Source of the DNA: Herbaspirillum huttiense | GTDB lineage: Bacteria > Pseudomonadota > Gammaproteobacteria > Burkholderiales > Burkholderiaceae_D | Reading direction: 5' to 3' | DNA: 64,000 nt | Assembly: GCF_004367745.1 (NCBI RefSeq) | Contig: NZ_CP037993.1 | Span: 1-64,000, forward strand | In this document: positions 1 through 9,788 of the stretch, one piece after another | Layout of the letters: each line of letters starts with the position of its first letter | Position numbering within the stretch: the stretch's first letter is position 1 | Notes under the pieces: model-generated | Seen by the model: only the letters and a program-made list of their open reading frames with translations | The model's database searches: none | Told to the model about the DNA's origin: nothing | Made by a program: the position numbers and the translations under genes

Positions 1-1401
1 ATGGAAAACTTCTGGCAGGCCTGCTCCCACAAACTTGAGCAGGAGCTGACGCCTCAGCAATACAGCGCCTGGATCAAGCCGCTGGTCCCGCTCGACTTCG
101 AGGACGGGCTGCTGCGCATCGCCGCGCCCAACCGCTTCAAGCTGGACTGGGTCAAGACGCAGTTCGCCAACCGCATCACGGCGCTGGCCTGCGAGTTCTG
201 GGACGCGCCCACCGAAGTGCAGTTCGTGCTGGACCCGCGCGGCAACCAGGGCCGCCGCCCGGCCGCCAATGCGCAAGCCAATGGCGGTGGCGCCAGCGGC
301 CTGGGTTTGCCCAACCACGAGCAGCTGCACCTGGATCCGGAACCGGCCCAGCCGGTGCGCGCGGTCGCCCCGCGCCAGGAACAGTCGCGCATCAACCCGG
401 TGCTGACCTTCGACAACTTGGTGACCGGTAAGGCCAACCAGTTGGCCCGCGCGGCCGCCACCCAGGTGGCCAACAACCCCGGCACGTCCTACAACCCGCT
501 GTTCCTGTACGGCGGCGTGGGTCTGGGTAAGACCCACATCATCCACGCCATCGGCAATCAGGTGCTTGTGGATAACCCGGGTGCCAAGATCCGCTACATC
601 CACGCCGAGCAATACGTGCGCGACGTGGTGACGGCCTACCAGCGCAAGGGCTTTGACGACTTCAAGCGTTATTACCACTCGCTGGACCTGCTGCTGATCG
701 ACGATATTCAATTCTTCGGCGGCAAGAGCCGCACTCAGGAAGAATTCTTCTACGCCTTCGAAGCCCTGATCGCAGCCAAGAAGCAGATCATCATCACCAG
801 TGATACCTATCCCAAGGAAATCAGCGGCATGGATGACCGCCTGATCTCCCGCTTCGACTCCGGCCTGACGGTAGCCATCGAGCCGCCCGAGCTGGAGATG
901 CGGGTGGCGATTTTGATGAAGAAAGCTTCCGCAGAAGACGTGGTGCTGTCCGACGACGTCGCCTTCTTCGTGGCCAAGCACCTGCGTTCCAACGTGCGCG
1001 AGCTCGAAGGCGCGCTGCGCAAGATCCTGGCCTACTCCCGCTTCCACGGCAAGGACATCACCATCGACGTGGTCAAGGAAGCCCTGAAGGACCTGCTCTC
1101 GGTGCAGAACCGCCAGATCTCGGTGGAAAACATCCAGAAGACCGTGGCCGATTTCTTCAACATCAAGGTCGCGGACATGTATTCCAAGAAGCGCCCGGCC
1201 AACATCGCCCGTCCGCGCCAGATCGCCATGTACCTGGCCAAGGAGCTGACCCAGAAGAGCCTGCCGGAAATCGGCGACCTCTTCGGCGGGCGCGACCACA
1301 CCACCGTGCTGCACGCGGTGCGCAAGATCGCCGCCGACCGCGCCAAGAGCCCGGAATGCAACCACGAGCTGCACGTGCTGGAGCAGACCCTGAAGGGTTG
1401 A
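1..1401 (+). CDS. dnaA: Chromosomal replication initiator protein DnaA
   Basis: Binds DnaA boxes at oriC and melts the origin in its ATP form. The 466-residue protein has the N-terminal domain I ([16 protein letters not shown]), a low-complexity linker at about 80-125, the AAA+ domain with Walker [10 protein letters not shown] near residue 170 and Walker [11 protein letters not shown] near 230, and the C-terminal DNA-binding domain with the [11 protein letters not shown] signature near 430. Length is normal for beta-proteobacteria. The window starts at its ATG, so its promoter is not visible. It is followed by a strong hairpin terminator and the candidate origin, then dnaN and gyrB, the usual order. 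Confidence 0.98.
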   Translation: MENFWQACSHKLEQELTPQQYSAWIKPLVPLDFEDGLLRIAAPNRFKLDWVKTQFANRITALACEFWDAPTEVQFVLDPRGNQGRRPAANAQANGGGASGLGLPNHEQLHLDPEPAQPVRAVAPRQEQSRINPVLTFDNLVTGKANQLARAAATQVANNPGTSYNPLFLYGGVGLGKTHIIHAIGNQVLVDNPGAKIRYIHAEQYVRDVVTAYQRKGFDDFKRYYHSLDLLLIDDIQFFGGKSRTQEEFFYAFEALIAAKKQIIITSDTYPKEISGMDDRLISRFDSGLTVAIEPPELEMRVAILMKKASAEDVVLSDDVAFFVAKHLRSNVRELEGALRKILAYSRFHGKDITIDVVKEALKDLLSVQNRQISVENIQKTVADFFNIKVADMYSKKRPANIARPRQIAMYLAKELTQKSLPEIGDLFGGRDHTTVLHAVRKIAADRAKSPECNHELHVLEQTLKG

Positions 1402-2082
1402 TCCGCTCAACAAAGCACGGGCGCGAAAACGCCTGTGGATAAATCGACATGCCGCCCGCTTCCAGCGTGAACCGGGCGGCATTTCTTTTCCACAAGGCAT
1501 TGCGGCAAAGCGACGGTGAATTTCGCCAAAATCGCCTGTGGATAATTGAAAAATGCCGCCTTCGGCGGCATATGAAAGAAAAGACAACAGCGCTGCATCA
1601 CCCTCCATTTTTCCCTCCCAAAGCCCTCGCCTGCCCCCTGCCGCACTACTCTGAAGAGGGGATGATTGGTACAATGGAAGGCGTTATTTCGCAGGCGGAC
1701 GCAAGGGCCGGCCATGGAGCAGGAAATCCGCGAAGTATCACGGAAACATCGAATAAAACCCCGGGAAGTTCCGGCAAAAGTATTCAAATGTTCCAAACGT
1801 ATAGCCAAGTGGTTCTGGCTGCCCGGGTTTGTCAGGCGCAGATGGACAATGCCGGGTCGCTGTATCACCAGCTCTTCGGGAACGGGTATCGGACCGGCAG
1901 CGGCCGGTCATGCACAAGCAGGAGCGTTGCGTATTTCAGTAAGTGAGTTCAGCAGTGCGTAGGCAGGTTGCACTGCAGGCAGCAGCTGTTTTTCACCAGA
2001 GGAGGAACACGCGCGACATGGGCATGACTGAACGCCGGCCAACGGCGCCCTTTAAACCACTATTAGCAAGGACAAACTGACT
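1402..2082. other. Candidate oriC between dnaA and dnaN
   Basis: A 680-bp stretch with no convincing gene. It holds two perfect DnaA boxes read as TGTGGATAA (TTATCCACA on the minus strand) at 1434-1442 and 1537-1545, plus a one-mismatch box TTTTCCACA at 1486-1494. A second hairpin at 1553-1571 (8-bp stem, 3-nt loop) has its T tract on the minus strand. The part from 1600 to 2082 shows no gene or clear motif; short open frames there have no family resemblance. Placement next to dnaA with clustered boxes fits an origin, but an AT-rich unwinding element is not obvious and the region upstream of dnaA is outside the window. Confidence 0.5.
1449..1490 (+). terminator. Intrinsic terminator of dnaA
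   Basis: A perfect 10-bp stem, 1449-1458 pairing with 1473-1482 (ATGCCGCCCG / CGGGCGGCAT), with a 14-nt loop and followed by TTCTTTTCC. It lies 48 bases after the dnaA stop. Confidence 0.7.
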
Positions 2083-3189
2083 ATGCAATTGGTTAAAACC
2101 CAACGAGACACGCTCCTGCGTCCTCTGCAGATCGTGAGTGGTATTGTCGAGCGTCGGCACACATTGCCGATTCTGGCCAATATTCTCATTCGCAAGGACG
2201 GCGAGAAGGTGTCTTTCCTGTCCACCGACATCGAAGTGCAGATCACCACGCACGCTGACGTCGGTTCGGGTAGCGAGTCCACGGCCACCACGGTCGCGGC
2301 CCGCAAGCTGCTCGACATCCTGCGCGCCCTGCCGGATTCCGGCGAAGTGTCGGTCTCCCTCTCCAACAAGCGTCTGACCGTGCAATCCGGCAAGTCCCGC
2401 TTTGCCCTGCAGACGCTGGCCGCCGAAGAATTCCCGACGGTGGCCCAGGCCGAGCACTACAACGCCCAGGTCAACCTGCCGCAGAAGACCCTGAAGCACC
2501 TGTTCAACATGGTTCACTTCGCCATGGCCCAGCAGGACATCCGCTACTACCTGAACGGCCTGTTGCTGGTAGTGGAAGGCAAGAACGTCATTGCGGTCGC
2601 CACCGACGGCCACCGCCTGGCCTTCTGCCAGGTCGAGACCGAGCAGGACTTCCCGCGCCAGGAAGTCATCATCCCGCGCAAGACCATCATCGAGCTGCAA
2701 CGACTGCTCGACGACAGCGATGATGAAGTCCAGCTGCAGATCGCCAACAACCAGGTCAAGCTGACCTTTGCCGACATCGAGCTGATCTCCAAGCTGGTCG
2801 AAGGCAAGTTCCCCGACTACACCCGCGTGGTGCCCAAGGGCTACAAGAACAGCTTCACCATCAGCCGTGACCAGCTGCTGCGCTCGCTGCAACGCGCGGC
2901 CATCATGACCAGCGACAAGTTCAAGGGTGTGCGCTGGGTGATCGCCCCTGGCAGCCTGAAGATCAGCTCCACCAATGCCGACCAGGAAGAAGCGGTCGAA
3001 GAACTGGAAATCGACTACGGCGGCGACACCGTCGACATCGGTTTCAACGTCAGCTATCTGCTGGACGTGCTCAACAACCTCAAGAACGACTACGTCAACA
3101 TCGCCCTGGGCGATGCCAACTCGTCGGCCCTGATCACCATCCCTGACAACGCCGACTTCAAGTACGTCGTCATGCCGATGCGGATCTGA
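2083..3189 (+). CDS. dnaN: DNA polymerase III subunit beta (sliding clamp)
   Basis: Forms the dimeric ring that tethers polymerase III to DNA. The 368-residue product has the usual three-fold repeated clamp domain and full family length, starting MQLVKTQRDTLLRPLQIVSG and ending with the typical YVVMPMRI tail, close to the E. coli MPMRL end that contacts clamp partners. The ATG at 2083 is preceded by GCAAGGACAAACTGACT, a usable ribosome site. It sits between the candidate origin and gyrB and ends in its own terminator. The long opposite-strand frames across it are shadows. Confidence 0.98.
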   Translation: MQLVKTQRDTLLRPLQIVSGIVERRHTLPILANILIRKDGEKVSFLSTDIEVQITTHADVGSGSESTATTVAARKLLDILRALPDSGEVSVSLSNKRLTVQSGKSRFALQTLAAEEFPTVAQAEHYNAQVNLPQKTLKHLFNMVHFAMAQQDIRYYLNGLLLVVEGKNVIAVATDGHRLAFCQVETEQDFPRQEVIIPRKTIIELQRLLDDSDDEVQLQIANNQVKLTFADIELISKLVEGKFPDYTRVVPKGYKNSFTISRDQLLRSLQRAAIMTSDKFKGVRWVIAPGSLKISSTNADQEEAVEELEIDYGGDTVDIGFNVSYLLDVLNNLKNDYVNIALGDANSSALITIPDNADFKYVVMPMRI

Positions 3190-3210
3190 GCAAACCCGCT
3201 CCACGCGCAC

Positions 3211-3244
3211 GAGGGGCCGTCCCAGACGGCCCCTCGGTTGCTTT
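3211..3244 (+). terminator. Intrinsic terminator of dnaN
   Basis: Perfect 10-bp stem 3211-3220 / 3226-3235 (GAGGGGCCGT / ACGGCCCCTC), 5-nt loop, then GGTTGCTTTT. It begins 21 bases after the dnaN stop. Confidence 0.8.
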
Positions 3245-3307
3245 TAAGAATTCCAAAGATTCATCCCCAGAATTCCGTTTTTTGCAGCTCCCTAGTCGTT
3301 TGGCTAG

Positions 3308-5824
<2,517 letters not shown>

Positions 5825-5918
5825 TCAGTCAGCTCAGGGATTTCACAGCCGGCGAGTTGATGGATTGACGGTGGAGTCCTTCTTGGGCCCTGCTTAGGTT
5901 GACCCCATTCTTCGCAAA

Positions 5919-5950
5919 AACCTGGCCACTTCGTTGGCCAGGTTTTTTTT
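5919..5950 (+). terminator. Intrinsic terminator of gyrB
   Basis: Perfect 10-bp stem 5919-5928 / 5935-5944 (AACCTGGCCA / TGGCCAGGTT), 6-nt loop, followed by an eight-T run. It separates the core replication genes from the accessory cassette that starts at 6083. Confidence 0.9.
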
Positions 5951-6082
5951 CGTCCGAAGACATCATCAGCACGCCCAAGATGCAGACATTAAGGGACGCC
6001 TAAAGTACGACAGTTTGTTCGCACCAAGAGAAGATAAAATGAATACTCTTTCCTATTGCGCGACTTTCCGCCGGACTCAACC

Positions 6083-6463
6083 ATGTCATGTGTGTTCTGT
6101 TCTTTACCTTCTGAGCGGGTCATTGCCCAGAATGATTTCGCTATTGCGATCCGCGATGGATTTCCGGTGTCCTTGGGTCATACGCTCATCATCCCCAGAC
6201 GGCACGTTGCCTCGTTCTTTGAGCTAAACGAAGAGGAACGGACCGCCCTGTTGGCCCTTCTGGATGACGCCAAACGAATATTGGACGAACAATGCCATCC
6301 CGATGGATACAACATCGGAATCAACGACGGGGCTGCCGCGGGTCAGACAGTGATGCATCTTCACATGCACCTCATCCCGCGCTATACAGGCGATCTCCCG
6401 GATCCACGAGGCGGCGTGCGCTGGGTGATTGCGGAAAAGGCGGATTACTGGAGCCAACGCTGA
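6083..6463 (+). CDS. HIT family hydrolase
   Basis: A 126-residue histidine-triad protein. The HIT motif HLHMHLIPR places the triad at His92, His94 and His96, with His94 expected to be the nucleophile. Family members hydrolyse nucleoside phosphoramidates, dinucleoside polyphosphates or adenylylated intermediates. An N-terminal CVFC pair (Cys3, Cys6) resembles the zinc site of Fhit/HinT relatives. I chose ATG 6083 because family members start right at this CxFC; an in-frame TTG lies 27 bases upstream. Its stop is 2 bases from the next start, so it forms a unit with the HNH and DUF3883 genes. Substrate unknown; here it could process an adenylylated nucleic acid or nucleotide made during defence or repair (inference). 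Confidence 0.85.
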   Translation: MSCVFCSLPSERVIAQNDFAIAIRDGFPVSLGHTLIIPRRHVASFFELNEEERTALLALLDDAKRILDEQCHPDGYNIGINDGAAAGQTVMHLHMHLIPRYTGDLPDPRGGVRWVIAEKADYWSQR

Positions 6464-6465
6464 AC

Positions 6466-7515
6466 ATGATGGAGATCCCCTCCCCGACTCAGCAGCTTTC
6501 TTTTCTGGATCATGTCCAACGCCTGTTTGACGAGGGCGAATTTTCGGCCACCTACAAGTTCGCCCTGCTGCAGTCGATTACCGAACTGGCTGTCGAGCAT
6601 GGAGAAGATTCTGGCGAATGCCTTGAGCTTTCCCACGAGCTAATCGCTGACAAGTTCTTGGAGATCTACTGGCCGCAAGTCGCGCCCTATACCCGCGACG
6701 GATTGGCCGCCGTCCTGATCCAGAACAGTGGCAGACAGGCAGCAACGATTACGCTATTGCAGGAACTGCGCAGTCGACACGGCACGCTTCCCAAGGCCCG
6801 TGCGTCTGAGGACTGGGCGAAGGCCATGCGCAAGACGGTCGTGCTGTTGAAGGAAATGCCTTTGTGGCGACTGCAGATACTTCGTCGGGAGCAAGTCCGC
6901 TTTCTCTATGAGCCTGCTTCAGAAGCCGCAATACGCCTGCTGCCAGGCGTGATGTTCAATCTTCGGCGCTTCCATGGACTGCTCCATCAATTGAGCCGCC
7001 ATGCGTGGATTCAGCACTTGCATGCCAATCCGCTCAATGCCGCCGTGCTGGGCACGGGATCGGATCTGGAACAGCTCCTGTTTGGTGCTGATCGCGCCAA
7101 CTTGCGCGCCGCGCGCCCGGTCCTGAACACCATACAGAAAGGCCAGTGCTTCTATTGCCAGCAATCTCTTCAGGAGAATGGCGAGGTCGATCACTTCATC
7201 CCCTGGTCACGTTATCCACGCAATCTGGGCGAAAACCTTGTTCTGGCGCATCGCCGCTGCAATGGTGATAAAAGAGATCTGTTGCCGGCTGCCATCCATC
7301 TCGCGAAGTGGCAGGAACGCAACCGTACGCATGGAGCGTATTTGTCCGAGCAGCTAGGCGCGGGCTTTGTTTGCGATGAGCCCGCCATGCGGCGTATTGC
7401 GTATTGGGCCTATCACCAAGCCTATGCAACCTCCTCCCAGTGTTGGTCCGGCGTCGGGCAGACTGGCCCATTGAGCCGCGATTACCAGCACCTCCTGGCC
7501 GGGCAAGTGTACTGA
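6466..7515 (+). CDS. HNH endonuclease
   Basis: A 349-residue protein with a C-terminal HNH nuclease domain. It has a zinc-type CFYC pair (Cys228, Cys231), then EVDHFIPWSRY with Asp242 and His243, NLVLAHRRCN ending at Asn266, and Lys269. The first 220 residues are helical-looking, begin near TQQLSFLDHVQRLFDEGEF, and match no domain I can name; they may recognise DNA or a partner. An alternative ATG lies 3 bases downstream of the chosen start. One base separates its stop from the next ATG, so all three genes of the cassette are probably co-translated. Base composition looks less GC-rich than the neighbours, suggesting horizontal gain. Confidence 0.85.
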   Translation: MMEIPSPTQQLSFLDHVQRLFDEGEFSATYKFALLQSITELAVEHGEDSGECLELSHELIADKFLEIYWPQVAPYTRDGLAAVLIQNSGRQAATITLLQELRSRHGTLPKARASEDWAKAMRKTVVLLKEMPLWRLQILRREQVRFLYEPASEAAIRLLPGVMFNLRRFHGLLHQLSRHAWIQHLHANPLNAAVLGTGSDLEQLLFGADRANLRAARPVLNTIQKGQCFYCQQSLQENGEVDHFIPWSRYPRNLGENLVLAHRRCNGDKRDLLPAAIHLAKWQERNRTHGAYLSEQLGAGFVCDEPAMRRIAYWAYHQAYATSSQCWSGVGQTGPLSRDYQHLLAGQVY

Positions 7516-7516
7516 G

Positions 7517-8644
7517 ATGATGCGGCTCAAGAACTTGAATTCGCCCGAAGCCGTTCGTGCGGCAATGAGCGAATACGACCGCCTTGGCAGAACCTACTTC
7601 CTTGAGAAGTACGGTTACGGCAAGTCACGCGATTACATGCTCCGGGATCGTCACTCAGGCAAGCTCTACGATGCAGCGGCCGTCGTGGCGGTGGCTTATG
7701 GCGTTGCATTTCCAGATACTGGTCCCCTCCGATCGGAGACCTTTTCTGAAGGTGGCGTTTCCGCTGAAGCGATTCTTCGTGAACTGGACTTCGAGGTAGT
7801 CAGGATCGGTCAGGACTGGACTGCTGAAGAGGTGGAGGCCACCGTTCGTGACTACTTTAATATGCTCCGCGCGGAGGCATTCGGGCTTCCGTATAACAAA
7901 GCCGAACACAATGAACACCTGCGCCGCCAGCTGACGACTCGCAGCAAATCTTCCATTGAGCTCAAGCACCAAAATATTTCGGCCGTGCTGGATCAGCTGG
8001 GACTACCCTATATTCGCGGCTACAAACCGCGGACCAATTTGCAGGAATTGCTCCGTCGCACCGTGATTACCTTCATCGACGCACAGCGTGGCGAGCTCGC
8101 CAAAATGATGGATAGTTTTGACGCACAAACCGAGCCCGCGCAACAGCAGTTTCGTGGCGTGCTCGTTGCTCGACCAACAGTGGAGCCAACGATACGTATG
8201 CCCAAGCGGCTGAGGCTCCCGCGCAAGTTGGACTACGCCGCACGTGAAGAGCGTAACCGCCAATTGGGTCACGCTGGCGAAGCGTGGACGGTGTCGTTTG
8301 AAAAATTCAGACTCCATGACGAAGGACGTGATGATCTCGCAGGCCGGGTCGACTGGATCGCTGACCGTATTGGGGATGGCGCCGGGTATGACATCCTGTC
8401 GTATGAGTCCGTGGATCAGGCGCGATTCATCGAGGTGAAAACGACCAACGGCGGTCCGCTGACGTCCTTCATCGTGACCCGGAACGAATTGGAGTTTTCG
8501 GAAGAGGTCGGCGACGCTTTCTGTTTATATCGTCTCTTCGAGTTCGCTACTTCCCCCAAGCTCTTCATTCTACGCGGCACGATTTCATCCAATCTTGAAC
8601 TGGAAGCCGTCGACTATCGCGCTCGGCTCAAGGCGACCGCCTGA
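7517..8644 (+). CDS. ScoMcrA head-like/DUF3883 nuclease-like protein
   Basis: A 375-residue protein. Residues about 10-95 (AMSEYDRLGRTYFLEKYGYG, then SGKLYDAAAVVAVAYG) resemble the N-terminal head domain of Streptomyces coelicolor McrA, a type IV modification-dependent enzyme. Residues about 102-175 carry a second conserved block (YNKAEHNEHLRRQL, IELKHQNISAVLDQLGLPYI) that I recall from other restriction-type proteins. The C-terminus is a DUF3883 (NO VEIN C-terminal) domain with a PD-(D/E)XK-like set: Asp292 in GAGYDILS, Glu306 and Lys308 in FIEVKTT. Third gene of the HIT-HNH cassette. Nuclease activity and modified-DNA recognition are inferences from domains; no SRA-type reader domain is visible. 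Confidence 0.75.
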   Translation: MMRLKNLNSPEAVRAAMSEYDRLGRTYFLEKYGYGKSRDYMLRDRHSGKLYDAAAVVAVAYGVAFPDTGPLRSETFSEGGVSAEAILRELDFEVVRIGQDWTAEEVEATVRDYFNMLRAEAFGLPYNKAEHNEHLRRQLTTRSKSSIELKHQNISAVLDQLGLPYIRGYKPRTNLQELLRRTVITFIDAQRGELAKMMDSFDAQTEPAQQQFRGVLVARPTVEPTIRMPKRLRLPRKLDYAAREERNRQLGHAGEAWTVSFEKFRLHDEGRDDLAGRVDWIADRIGDGAGYDILSYESVDQARFIEVKTTNGGPLTSFIVTRNELEFSEEVGDAFCLYRLFEFATSPKLFILRGTISSNLELEAVDYRARLKATA

Positions 8645-8826
8645 GCCATTCCCATCAGCAAAAAATCTCAATTCCTCACGACCGCAATTCCACTCCCTGT
8701 CGGCTTCGCAGCCGATTACCCCATCGCTGCCCCCACACCACAAAATCCTCACCACCCCACACAAATCCTTGCGATTCCCTCCCCGCTTGCATAACATCAT
8801 CTGAACAATTCGAGCTCCCCACCGCC

Positions 8827-9744
8827 ATGAGTAGAGACAAGTCGAGCGCCCGAAGCGTAGTCGCGGTCTTGCTCGTCCTGGCGATGAGTCTGCTCTGCGC
8901 CGCCTCCCCCCGCGCCCAATCGCCTGCCGCCAATGCGCAAGTCATCGAGATCAAGCTCGCCGATCTCAATGACGACAATCCCCTGATCAACTACCGCAAG
9001 GCCGTCCTCGAACTGGCCATGCGTGCCAGCGGCCGGCCCTTCTCCATCAAGGGCTGCCGCGTCGCCAATGTCGCCACCTCCGACCAGCGCTACGTGCAAC
9101 TGATCCAGGCCGGCCAATACTGCAACCTCATCACGACCTCCGCCGGCAGCGGCATGACCCGCACCCTCGAACCCATCCCCTTCCCCATTTATCTCGGTGG
9201 CGGCGGCTATCGCGTGCTGCTGGCCAGGCGCGAGAGTCTGGAACCTGCCCGTAGTATCCGTACGCTGGCGGATCTGCGCGCCTTCACCATCGGCTCCGGC
9301 ATCGGCTGGGTCGATACCAGCATCATGCAGGCTAACCAGCTCAAGGTGGCGCAAAGCAACTACCTGAACCTGTTCGAGATGCTCAAGGCCGGCCGCTTCG
9401 ACTTCTACAACCGCTCCATCTTCGAAGCCACCAGCGAACTGGAAGCTTACGACTCCGCGCACCAGCTCGCCATCGTTCCCGACCTGGTGCTGTACTACCC
9501 GACCGACCTCTTCTTCTACACCTCCCCGGGGCGCGACGATATCCGCGATGCCTTGCTGGAGGGCCTGAAAAAAATCCATCGCAATGGCGCCCTGCTGGAC
9601 CTGATCCAGAAACACAGTTCCACCCGGCAAGTGCGCCAGTCCATGCGCGGCACGCATCCGCGCGTGATCGAGTTGTACAACGACAGGCTCACCCCCATCG
9701 AACGCCAGGCCATCGAGACTTACAAAATGGACTGGTTCAAATAG
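8827..9744 (+). CDS. Periplasmic solute-binding-like protein
   Basis: A 305-residue exported protein with a Sec signal peptide (hydrophobic stretch about 11-28, likely cut near SPRAQS). The rest resembles bacterial extracellular solute-binding domains (family 3-like): TLADLRAFTIGSG and a lobe-hinge pattern. No transporter genes flank it. Instead a membrane-bound EAL protein begins 44 bases downstream, so it probably senses a ligand for that enzyme. The ligand cannot be read from sequence. The 182 bases before the start hold no clear motif. Confidence 0.7.
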   Translation: MSRDKSSARSVVAVLLVLAMSLLCAASPRAQSPAANAQVIEIKLADLNDDNPLINYRKAVLELAMRASGRPFSIKGCRVANVATSDQRYVQLIQAGQYCNLITTSAGSGMTRTLEPIPFPIYLGGGGYRVLLARRESLEPARSIRTLADLRAFTIGSGIGWVDTSIMQANQLKVAQSNYLNLFEMLKAGRFDFYNRSIFEATSELEAYDSAHQLAIVPDLVLYYPTDLFFYTSPGRDDIRDALLEGLKKIHRNGALLDLIQKHSSTRQVRQSMRGTHPRVIELYNDRLTPIERQAIETYKMDWFK

Positions 9745-9788
9745 TCCACGCCGCCCTTCCATCCACCTTCTGACCCGCACGGCCCGCC

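Noticed and set aside
1666..1962. Possible small genes in the dnaA-dnaN gap.
   Set aside because: No family resemblance or ribosome site, and overlapping frames of equal quality; more likely origin or regulatory DNA.
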